Positions 33,013 through 41,098 of a stretch of DNA of 64,000 bases are shown here, one piece after another. Each line of letters starts with the position of its first letter. The first letter of the stretch is position 1. A program made the position numbers and the translations under genes. The notes beneath the pieces were generated by a model. The model was not told where the DNA came from and made no database searches. It was given only the letters and a program-made list of their open reading frames with translations. The stretch is from Flavobacteriales bacterium (GTDB taxonomy: Bacteria > Bacteroidota > Bacteroidia > Flavobacteriales_F > PHOS-HE28): assembly GCA_016716605.1 (NCBI GenBank), contig JADJWA010000001.1:3455001-3519000 (forward strand), read 5' to 3'.

Positions 33013-35904
33013 ATGAAACGTACCCTACTCAGCAGCCTGGCCACCATCCTGCTCGCCAGCTTCGGCATCGCGCAGGAGACCCATTGGTGCGAAACCGATC
33101 GCCGCATGGCCGAGGAAATGGCCAAGGACCCGGCCTTCGCGCAGAAGATGGCCCAGTTCCGCAGCGAGATGCGGCAATTGATGGCCAACAACGCGAGCCT
33201 CAAGAACCGCGATGTGGTCTACACCGTCCCGGTGGTCTTCCACATCATCCACCTCAACAGCGTGGAGAACATCAGCAACGAGCAGATCGAGGACGCCATG
33301 TTCGTGCTCAACCGCGATTGGGCGAAGCAGAACCCGGACACCGCACAGGTGCACCCCTCGATGCAGGACCGCATCGGCGATATGGGTGTGCAGTTCAAGT
33401 TGGCCACCAAGGACCCTTCGGGGAATTGCACCAACGGCATCATCCGCTATCAGAGCACCGAGACCCTGCGGGGGGAGGGCACCAGCAAGCTGCGTCCCTG
33501 GCCGCGCGAGAAGTACATGAACGTGTACGTGGTGCGAGGAATCCTCAGCGGTGCCGCCGGCTACTTCACGCCCGGGGGCTGGAGCGTGCTTGATGGCATC
33601 ATGATCATCCACCAATACGTTGGTCGTTCGGGCAATGCAGGCGGTATTCCATTCACCGGGAATGAAGGCCTTTCACGCGCGCTCACGCATGAGGTTGGGC
33701 ACTATCTGGATCTGGCGCACGTGTGGGGCGAGAACAACGGGATCCCTGGCCCTACGGGCGTGCCATGGGCCATGCAGGCGGATTGCGGCGATGACGGTGT
33801 GGAGGATACGCCGATCACGCGCGGCTGGAGCCCCGCCAGCGGTTGCAATGGCCCCGGCCATTCGGATAATACCACGCGGCCGTGGGGGAATTGCGACCAG
33901 CAGAGCTTCAAGAGCTACCACGGCCGCTCAATTCCTTTCATCGTTCCTTCTACGCCAACACGCTATGATTTCGAGGGCGTCACCACGGGATCCGGGTCGG
34001 TGGACAACCTCTCCGTGATTCCCATCATCGCCGACTCGCTTGACAGTGCCACCGTGCGCATCCCGCTCTCACCCTTCAGCGCAACTGGGGTCTCCGCGAA
34101 CAGCTCGGTGGCCGGTGCATTCGCCTTCTCGAACTGGGACACGGGCGCGAACGATGGGGAGACGGACTATGCCAACCTCACGGGCTCGATCAACACCGGG
34201 AAGTACTACGAGTTCACGATCAATACGCCGGTGCAGCAGCAACTCTACTTCTACGGGCTCACCTTCAAGGCCATGCGCAGCGACAACGGCCCGCGCACTT
34301 TCGCCGTGCGCAGCAGCGCGAACAACTACAGCACGAATATCGCCATGGGCACCGCCACGGGCATCAGCGCCGAGGGCGGCAACGTGGGCTTCTTCACGGA
34401 CGATGCGGCCTATGACGGCACGGTGATCACCGTGAATCCGGCGAACACCGGCTTCGGCCTGCGCGAGTCGGGCATCACCCTGCGCATCTACGCATACAAT
34501 GCCGAGGACCCCAGCGGCTATTTCGGCATCGACAGCCTGGTGGTGCGCGGCAAGAGCGGCACCATCGAGAACGTGCAGAACTACATGGAGTACTCCTACT
34601 GCTCCATCATGTTCACCGAAGGACAGCGCGAGCGCGCGCGCACGGCCTTGCTATCACCGGTGCTCGAGCGCGACAACCTTTGGACGGAGCAGAACCTGAT
34701 CGCCACCGGCGTGGCTGAAGGGCACGAGCAGCTCTGCGCTCCGATCGCCGATTTCTATGCACAGGTTGAGTACTCCACATCGCCCGGCAGCAGCACGCCG
34801 CCCGTGCCGTTCCCGCCCATGACCTGCATCAATACCAATGTCCGCTTCATCGATAACACGCAGCGCGCATCGGTCACCTCTTGGAACTGGACCTTCCAGG
34901 ACGGCAACCCGGCCACCAGCACAGCGCGCAACCCGGTCGTGCAATTCACGGCTCGCGGCTGGAAGACCGTGACGCTCACGGTCAGCAACGACCAGGGCAG
35001 CGACACCAAGACCAAGGATTTCTCCATCTACGCCGGCAACTCGAGCGAAGAGCTGACAGCTTTCGCGATCAACTTCGAGGATGGTGATGGCGAGAATCTC
35101 TTCCCGCTGGTGGGCTACAACTACGAGAACAACCACACCTCGTGGAAGCGCTTCGAGGGTGGCGGCTATTCGGGCAATGCCTGTGCGCGCCTGAACAGCG
35201 GAGATCGCGATCCGCTGGAGCTGATCCGCCCCGATAACATCGGCGATTACGACGACCTGGTGTCGCCGCACATCAACATGACCGGCGCACCCATCTCGCA
35301 GCTCAGCTTCCGTTACGCCTACCGCACCAACACGAACGTGCCGGCCAACATCACCGAGAAGCTCGTCGTGGAACAGAGCTCCAACTGCGGCCGCACCTGG
35401 AGCCTGCTGGGCACAACGTCCACCGGCGAGATCACCGGCACCAACCTGGTCACCAATGGCAACTTCGACGAGATGCCTCCCCCACCCGATTCCTGGAGGC
35501 TGAAGACCTTGAACCTGCTCAGCTCCCAGCTCGGGCCGAACATGCGCTTCCGCTTCCGCTACATCAGCAGCGGCTATTCCGGCGACCTGTTCATCGACGA
35601 CATCCAATTCGGCAGCTCGGCCGTGAGCGTGCAGGAATGGCTCAGCGAGAACTTCATCGCGGTGTTCCCGAACCCCGCCAATGATCAGTTCACCCTGCAG
35701 ATCTATGGCATGGGCACCGACGCCACAGAGGTGACCATCACCGACCTGCGCGGTGCGGTGGTCTATCAGAATACCTACCAGCCCACGGGCAACGACAACA
35801 TCGAGCTCGCGGGCCGCACCATCGGCCTCACCGATGGGATGTACCTGGTGCGCGCACAGAACGCGCATGGGCAGAGTGTGCAGAAGCTGGTCATGGGCCG
35901 TTGA
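33013..35904 (+). CDS. Secreted M43 (pappalysin-like) zinc metalloprotease with inserted domain, PKD and T9SS domain
   Basis: 963 residues with a signal peptide (cleavage near FGIAQ). The protease part has the zinc motif HEVGHYLDLAH at residues 226-236 and the Met-turn NYMEYSYCSIMFTEGQ at about 523. In known M43 enzymes these two lie some 50-80 residues apart; here nearly 300 residues intervene, of which about 200 (from ~315, RYDFEGVTTGSGSVDN, to ~515, YFGIDSLVVRGKSG) look like an independent beta-sandwich. After the protease come a PKD-like domain (WNWTFQDGNPATSTARNPVVQFTARGWKTVTLTV), a further beta-rich domain with cysteines, and a T9SS sorting domain (VFPNPANDQ...DGMYLVRAQ). It probably cleaves extracellular proteins. 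A terminator follows at once. Confidence 0.9.
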   Translation: MKRTLLSSLATILLASFGIAQETHWCETDRRMAEEMAKDPAFAQKMAQFRSEMRQLMANNASLKNRDVVYTVPVVFHIIHLNSVENISNEQIEDAMFVLNRDWAKQNPDTAQVHPSMQDRIGDMGVQFKLATKDPSGNCTNGIIRYQSTETLRGEGTSKLRPWPREKYMNVYVVRGILSGAAGYFTPGGWSVLDGIMIIHQYVGRSGNAGGIPFTGNEGLSRALTHEVGHYLDLAHVWGENNGIPGPTGVPWAMQADCGDDGVEDTPITRGWSPASGCNGPGHSDNTTRPWGNCDQQSFKSYHGRSIPFIVPSTPTRYDFEGVTTGSGSVDNLSVIPIIADSLDSATVRIPLSPFSATGVSANSSVAGAFAFSNWDTGANDGETDYANLTGSINTGKYYEFTINTPVQQQLYFYGLTFKAMRSDNGPRTFAVRSSANNYSTNIAMGTATGISAEGGNVGFFTDDAAYDGTVITVNPANTGFGLRESGITLRIYAYNAEDPSGYFGIDSLVVRGKSGTIENVQNYMEYSYCSIMFTEGQRERARTALLSPVLERDNLWTEQNLIATGVAEGHEQLCAPIADFYAQVEYSTSPGSSTPPVPFPPMTCINTNVRFIDNTQRASVTSWNWTFQDGNPATSTARNPVVQFTARGWKTVTLTVSNDQGSDTKTKDFSIYAGNSSEELTAFAINFEDGDGENLFPLVGYNYENNHTSWKRFEGGGYSGNACARLNSGDRDPLELIRPDNIGDYDDLVSPHINMTGAPISQLSFRYAYRTNTNVPANITEKLVVEQSSNCGRTWSLLGTTSTGEITGTNLVTNGNFDEMPPPPDSWRLKTLNLLSSQLGPNMRFRFRYISSGYSGDLFIDDIQFGSSAVSVQEWLSENFIAVFPNPANDQFTLQIYGMGTDATEVTITDLRGAVVYQNTYQPTGNDNIELAGRTIGLTDGMYLVRAQNAHGQSVQKLVMGR

Positions 35905-35925
35905 TCCCGATACCAGCAGCAACGA

Positions 35926-35952
35926 CGCGGCCGCTCCAATGGAGCGGCCGCG
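35926..35952 (+). terminator. Intrinsic terminator after the M43 protease gene
   Basis: A perfect 12-bp stem CGCGGCCGCTCC / GGAGCGGCCGCG with a 3-base loop, followed by CTGTTTT. It lies 22 bp after the stop codon. The candidate TTG start of the next gene falls within its T-run. Confidence 0.85.
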
Positions 35953-35957
35953 CTGTT

Positions 35958-36746
35958 TTGCAGCATGCCCAGTTCCGGCAGATCATCGTTGCCATGGCAC
36001 TCGTGGTCGGGTGCTCCGATCCAATTGCACCCGCCCCGGACGCACGCTCAGGGATGGAGGCTCGTGCCCTTGCTCAGGCGTTGGAGGGACAGTGGATGCC
36101 AGAGTCCTATTGCCAATGCTTGGAAAGAAGGCGATCTCCCTTCACGTGCCGGAATGAGATCAAGGAGATCTTCGTCATGGAACTGGAGCGGAATGCCGCC
36201 GGTGACAGCCTGCATTGGAGCTGGCACGGTACGCATGAAGGCGGAACTGAGGCCGTGCTCGGCTTTCGTCCGGCGAATAAAGTCTTCGCGGGCGAGCCCG
36301 CAGGTGATCCGCTGAACGGTTGGAGCACTGTACGACTGGCGGCAGATACCGGCCAGGACGCAGTCTCACTTTGGCTGTCCGATTCAGGGGCTCCGTTGCA
36401 ATTCGTCCGCATCACTTCCGAGCAGGAGTGCATCAATAGCCTCACGGTCGCTGGCCGCTACCAGCACCTGCGCGATTCGGTCGTGGTCGAAATCAGTGCG
36501 AACGGCAGCCTGCTCGGATTGGACACCATCACCCGCTATGAGGTGCACACGGACTTCGCCCTTGGCATGGAGGCTGGCGACGTCATATTCCTCTACGGCC
36601 CTGGACTGGCTGAGCTTGGGATTGCGCACCGCTTCACATGGATTGGGAATCGGCTTCGTTTGGACCAGGTGCCGCCCGCGGGGGAGCTGCAGACCGTTGA
36701 TCCGATGAACGCGATTCCCTCGATTGAGCTGGAACGCTTGGAATGA
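35958..36746 (+). CDS. Small lipoprotein of unknown function
   Basis: The start is uncertain. The in-frame TTG at 35958 gives MQHAQFRQIIVAMALVVGC, a normal-length lipoprotein signal with Cys at residue 19. The first ATG, at 35994, leaves only six residues before that Cys, too short to work as a signal. The mature part (~240 residues) begins with a helix (ARALAQALEGQWMPESYCQCLE) and continues with beta strands, a layout like lipocalin-type or other small beta-barrel proteins, but no family is recognised. Four cysteines follow the lipid-attached one (YCQC, FTC, EQEC). It lies just after the protease terminator, so it needs its own promoter, which I could not find. Confidence 0.55.
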   Translation: MQHAQFRQIIVAMALVVGCSDPIAPAPDARSGMEARALAQALEGQWMPESYCQCLERRRSPFTCRNEIKEIFVMELERNAAGDSLHWSWHGTHEGGTEAVLGFRPANKVFAGEPAGDPLNGWSTVRLAADTGQDAVSLWLSDSGAPLQFVRITSEQECINSLTVAGRYQHLRDSVVVEISANGSLLGLDTITRYEVHTDFALGMEAGDVIFLYGPGLAELGIAHRFTWIGNRLRLDQVPPAGELQTVDPMNAIPSIELERLE

Positions 36747-37066
36747 AACTTCGCGATGCGCAACGAGCCCTTGGATCCAAGGCAATCGAGAGCCTCGTGG
36801 TGTTGCTGACTCCAACGCCACATCGACGATCCGGGATTGCTGCTTGAGGCATGACTCGGGAGCTGGCACGGCTCTCCGTTGCTTGGAGCGGATGGCATTC
36901 TGTGCGATGAAGCCCCGCTGTTTCTCCAATGGGCTGATTCGCATCGAAGCCGAGCACCACCTGATTTGCCACAGACCGGCACCTTGGGGATTTCCATCAC
37001 TCGACGGCTTCGAATCGCGGGGAGCATCCGCGAACAACCAACCGGTCACGACAAACCGGAAAAGAG
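36747..37066. other. Gene-free intergenic region
   Basis: The gap between the lipoprotein gene and the convergent 1286-residue protein gene is 362 bp. Open frames cross it on both strands, but they are serine/arginine-rich shadows without start context or domain. CTTGGATCCAAG (36771-36782) is a 12-bp palindrome. No promoter, RNA or mobile element was recognised. Confidence 0.5.
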
Positions 37067-37092
37067 AAGCCCCGGCTTCCGCCGGGGCCTCT
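37067..37092 (-). terminator. Terminator of the 1286-residue T9SS protein gene
   Basis: On the minus strand the stem is GCCCCGGC / GCCGGGGC with a short GGAA loop, followed by TTCTCTTTT. It lies 17 bp after the stop codon. Confidence 0.7.
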
Positions 37093-37108
37093 TCGGAATC
37101 ATCAATGA

Positions 37109-40100
37109 TCAGCGCGCCACTTGCACGCGCTGCACGCGGGTCCACTCATCGGTGCTCACCTGAACGGCGTACTGACCGCTTTGCAAAGCACTCAGGTCGA
37201 TGGTGCCAACGCTGCCTGCCTGGAGGTTCACCGGCGCGTCGATCGCGGTGCGCCCGCTCATATCGAGCACGCGCACGCGGGCCTTGCCCTTCGTTCCTCC
37301 GAAGGCGATGTACAGCAAGCCGTCAGTCGGGTTCGGGTAAAGGCTGAAACCACCAGCTGATCCTTCTTCGATGCCGACCGCACCGCAGCCCACGGTCCAG
37401 CGCAAGGGAATCGACACAAGGCCATCATCGCACGAGCCGGCATCATTGCTCTGGATCCGCAGGGTCACGATGTTCGCTGGGTTCTGGGAGTTCACCGCGA
37501 AGCCCGCGAGGTTGCCGCCATTGTTGCCCTGGTAGATCACCGTTGACCCATCATCCGGGCCGTTGTACACGACGATGCGGTCGCCTGCCAGCATCTGGCC
37601 TTGCAGGAACTGGATGCTGGTGGGCACAGGGATCTGCGACACGTAGGTGTACCAGCGGTCCTCACCGTTCTCATAGCAGTATTCGTAGTTGTCGAATCCG
37701 CAGGAGACGATGTGGCAGCTATCGCTCGGGTAGGTGAGCGAATCGCTCAAGTAGGTGCAGCCCGGCTCGCTCAGGTCGGTGATCCCGAAGATGGAGAGGT
37801 CATCAACCTCATAAGGGCCGAAGCTGTACACCCCGACAGCGGTCACGGTCTGCGTCTGGCTGGTGATCACGTTCTCGATGGTCATGCCGTCCGCACTGGG
37901 TGGGGCGGTCACGATCACCTCAGTCATATAGGAGCGGTGCAGGCAATCGGGCATGATGTTGTAGCTCACGCCGGGCGCTGCGCAGCCTGAGCATGTCACG
38001 TTCCATTCCCAGGGGTCGTAGTTGGTGCTTCCTGTGCAGGCCACCGAGGGGTCGGAGGTGAAGGTCATGTACAGGTTCTGCCCGGTGCTGGTCACGTTCA
38101 CGGTCTCATAGGTGAACACGGCACCCAGGATCGCGCTTCCCGGAGGACCTAGGTTCGTGGTGCCCGTACCATGCTCGAACAGGATGGGGCTGCTTGCGTC
38201 CGGCCCGTCGTAGATGATGAGGTCATCCCAGGTATTGCTCTCGACCGTGCCGCGCACGAAGGCGAGGTTGAGCGTAGCCCCGGGCGTCGGCGCCTCCCAA
38301 GCCCAGGCGCGGTTGTCGCTGTTCACATAGCAGTAGGTCTCGGTGAGCGGCGTAGATCCGCAGAGGAAGGTGGGGCACAACGGGTTCACCAGGCTTCCGG
38401 ATGAGATGCTGCACAACCCGTTGTCCGCATTGACTATCGTGATCGAGACCGGCGTGCCGCTCGTGAAGGGGCCAACCGTGTATGTGCCAGCGGCATTCGC
38501 AGTGACCGTGCTCGCACCGCCGGTGTTGGTGATCTCCATGCTGCTTGCGCTGCCCAAGCTGCTGATGTCCACCGCCACGGAGTACTGGAAATTAGCGCAA
38601 TCCTGCACGATGCCGAAGGTGGCCGTGGGCGGCACGCAATCGAGGCAATCGACTGAGAACTGCACGGGCACCTGGGTGGCGCTGGTGGCGCAATCGGTGA
38701 ATCCGTTGGCCAGGATACGCACCGTCATCCGGTGATCCGGATTCGTGGTGAAGAAGAAGAGGCCCGTGATGTCCGTGGCGTTGCCATTGCCGGAGTAGAT
38801 GAGCGGTGCGTTGATATCGCCGCCGTCATATACCTGGATCAGGTCGCCCGCGAAAACGGTCCCCCCTGTGAATAGGATGCCCAAGGGGAAGGTGCCGGTG
38901 CCCTGGTAGTAGTAGCGCACATCGTTGTTGTTCGCGTAGCAATAGCTCACGGTGATCGGAGTGCCGCAGGTGATCAGTTCGGGGCAGGTGCCGGTGTCGG
39001 TGAAGTTGCCCTTGGAGATATCGCAGAGGCTGTTGCTCTCGTGGGCGAGGGTCACGTTCACGATCTCACCGAAGTTGAAGGGGCCGATGGTGGTGATGCC
39101 GAGCGGGAGGCCGGTCTGCGTGGTGGGCGCACCGCCATCCACCGTGTAGATCACCGAAGCAGTGGTGGCATCACCCGTGCTGGTCACGTCCACATCCAGG
39201 CTGAACTGGTCGTTGGCGCAATCATCCACCACGGTCACGGTGCCCTGCGGGATCTCGCAATCGAGGCAGACCACCTCCCACTCCCAGGCGTCGTAGGTGG
39301 TGGTGGGGAATGGCCCACCGCATTGCACCGAGCCATCCGAGCTCATCTCCATGAAGATCTGGCCCGTAGTGCTGTAGATCTCGACCCCGTAATAGGTGGT
39401 GAGCGCATTGTTGATGGCGCTGCCCACCGGGCCCAGGTTGTATGCTTCCGTATTCGTGTGCTCGAAGACCAAGGTGCCAGTGGCATCAGGGCCGTCATAG
39501 ATCCGAAGGTCATCGAAGGTGTTGCTCTCAATGGTGCCTCGAATGAACCGCAGCCGCAAGGTGCCCGTGCCGATGCTCTGGTACTCCCAGGTCTGGAAGT
39601 CGCTCGGCTCATAGCAATAGGTCTCAACCAACGCTGGGGATCCACAAGGGATCAGGTTCGGGCAATCACCGCCATCGGTGATCACGCCCAGCTCGATGTT
39701 GCATGCGGGGTCGCTCTCGTGCTGCACGAACACCGAGATCAGCTGATTCACGGTGAAGGGCCCGAGGGTGGTGATCCCTGCTCCGATACCGGGAAGGAAT
39801 TCCGGCGCGCCGCCATCCACCGCATAAACGATGGTCACAGTGCTGCCATCGCCCGTGCTGAGCACGTCCACATCCACGCTGAACTGGTTGTTCAAGCAAT
39901 CATCCACGTTCACGGCCGTGGCCTGAGGCAGCTGGCAGTTGAGGCATTGCACCTGCCAGTTCCAGCTTTGGAACTGACCATCGGCGCAGGAACCGAAGTC
40001 GCTGCTGATGAGCTTCATGTGCAGCGACCCGCTGGTACTGGCCACGAAGACATCGCTCAGGTCGAATACAGCCCCTGCGTTGTGCTGGAACAGGATCGGC

Positions 40101-40969
40101 GCGGTATCGTCGGTGCCATCATAGATGGTGAGCTGGTCGTTGAAGCTCGCTTCGATGTTGCCATTGATGAATTCCAGGACCAACGAACCACTGCCGCCGA
40201 GGGAAGAGTAGTTCCACACTTTCGTCTGGCTATTGTCGTAGCAGTAGCTGAAGGACTGGGCCATGTCACCGCAGAAGATGAACACAGGGCACTCGCCCGT
40301 CTCCGTGAAGAGGCCGAGATCCTGGCTGCAATCCGGATTGGACTCATGCTGCACCAGGATGGCCACTTCCTCGCCGGGGAAGAACGGTCCCAATTCGGTG
40401 GTGCCAACGCCTACGTCCGGGATATCGACCACAGCGCCGAACACATCGTAGGTGATGGTCACCGTGGCGCCATCGCCGGTGCTCACCACATCCACATTGA
40501 TCATGAAGAAGCCGCTGGCGCAATCCTCCACCACTGTGGCAAAGGCGAGCACAGGCGAGCAATTCCCGAAGAACTGCACGCTGGTCTCCGTGCATTCGCT
40601 CTGCTGCGCGCATGTCTCATCGATGGTCCAGTGCGGGTAGAGGTCGGCCGCGCTGGTGGCGGTGAAATCCACGATGGCATAGCCCTGTGCGACCGCGGGT
40701 CCTTCAGGGGTTCCTTCCCGCACGGTGATGTAGCCCTCGGAATCCAACCGGAAGCGATAGGTGGCACCGCTCTGGATTCCGGTCACATGCGAGTATTCCG
40801 ATTCGAAGCTGCAGGTGGAGATGATGGTCACCGCACCACCGGCATCGGGAGTCACCGCAGCCGAGGGATAGAGGAACTCATTGAGGCAATCGCCTTGTGC
40901 GAAGGCAGGTGCCGAGGCGATCAGGGTGAAGCCCAGCGCAACGCTGAGCAGGCGTCCAAGTCGAGACAT
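37109..40969 (-). CDS. T9SS surface protein with five tandem two-domain units (1286 aa)
   Basis: The start at MSRLGRLLS opens a signal peptide (cleavage near APAFAQ). After about 110 residues come five units of ~200-225 residues. Each unit has an about 95-residue domain bounded by cysteines (pattern C..P.AT...DC.N.QFS.DVDV.STGD...TTLGPF...HES...C...LG...CP...CG) followed by a CUB-like domain (YCY......FI.G.......D.L.IYDG.D...PILF.H......... W...C). The protein ends in a T9SS sorting domain (LYPNPTDGL...LQSGQYAVQV). The same two domains occur once or twice in each giant protein at 10944 and 17325. No catalytic residues are apparent. A binding or structural surface role is inferred. Confidence 0.85.
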   Translation of the reverse strand: MSRLGRLLSVALGFTLIASAPAFAQGDCLNEFLYPSAAVTPDAGGAVTIISTCSFESEYSHVTGIQSGATYRFRLDSEGYITVREGTPEGPAVAQGYAIVDFTATSAADLYPHWTIDETCAQQSECTETSVQFFGNCSPVLAFATVVEDCASGFFMINVDVVSTGDGATVTITYDVFGAVVDIPDVGVGTTELGPFFPGEEVAILVQHESNPDCSQDLGLFTETGECPVFIFCGDMAQSFSYCYDNSQTKVWNYSSLGGSGSLVLEFINGNIEASFNDQLTIYDGTDDTAPILFQHNAGAVFDLSDVFVASTSGSLHMKLISSDFGSCADGQFQSWNWQVQCLNCQLPQATAVNVDDCLNNQFSVDVDVLSTGDGSTVTIVYAVDGGAPEFLPGIGAGITTLGPFTVNQLISVFVQHESDPACNIELGVITDGGDCPNLIPCGSPALVETYCYEPSDFQTWEYQSIGTGTLRLRFIRGTIESNTFDDLRIYDGPDATGTLVFEHTNTEAYNLGPVGSAINNALTTYYGVEIYSTTGQIFMEMSSDGSVQCGGPFPTTTYDAWEWEVVCLDCEIPQGTVTVVDDCANDQFSLDVDVTSTGDATTASVIYTVDGGAPTTQTGLPLGITTIGPFNFGEIVNVTLAHESNSLCDISKGNFTDTGTCPELITCGTPITVSYCYANNNDVRYYYQGTGTFPLGILFTGGTVFAGDLIQVYDGGDINAPLIYSGNGNATDITGLFFFTTNPDHRMTVRILANGFTDCATSATQVPVQFSVDCLDCVPPTATFGIVQDCANFQYSVAVDISSLGSASSMEITNTGGASTVTANAAGTYTVGPFTSGTPVSITIVNADNGLCSISSGSLVNPLCPTFLCGSTPLTETYCYVNSDNRAWAWEAPTPGATLNLAFVRGTVESNTWDDLIIYDGPDASSPILFEHGTGTTNLGPPGSAILGAVFTYETVNVTSTGQNLYMTFTSDPSVACTGSTNYDPWEWNVTCSGCAAPGVSYNIMPDCLHRSYMTEVIVTAPPSADGMTIENVITSQTQTVTAVGVYSFGPYEVDDLSIFGITDLSEPGCTYLSDSLTYPSDSCHIVSCGFDNYEYCYENGEDRWYTYVSQIPVPTSIQFLQGQMLAGDRIVVYNGPDDGSTVIYQGNNGGNLAGFAVNSQNPANIVTLRIQSNDAGSCDDGLVSIPLRWTVGCGAVGIEEGSAGGFSLYPNPTDGLLYIAFGGTKGKARVRVLDMSGRTAIDAPVNLQAGSVGTIDLSALQSGQYAVQVSTDEWTRVQRVQVAR
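37380..40570 (-). repeat. Five tandem ~0.64-kb coding repeats (95-residue domain + CUB-like)
   Basis: On the minus strand the units run approximately 40570-39945, 39945-39270, 39270-38650, 38650-37995 and 37995-37380. Units 1-3 are most alike (DVDVxSTGD, TTLGPF or TTIGPF, HESN/HESD). Units 4 and 5 have diverged and lost the HES motif, suggesting older copies. Confidence 0.75.
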
Positions 40970-41001
40970 GGTCTTGGGTTTTGGTCCGTGAAGTTGGTGG
41001 C

Positions 41002-41009
41002 CGAAGGTA
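41002..41009 (-). promoter_or_regulatory. -7 promoter-like element TACCTTCG
   Basis: On the minus strand, 32 bp before the start of the 1286-residue protein gene, reading TACCTTCGGCC. One mismatch from TAnnTTTG; it shares the TTCGGCC form with the element at 45789. Confidence 0.4.
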
Positions 41010-41098
41010 GTTTTTACAATGGGCCGGGTCGCCGAGAACCAACTACCTGTCAACAACTGCTGTTGGTAGCCCGCTGGGCCTTCCGTTCAGGGCCTTGG

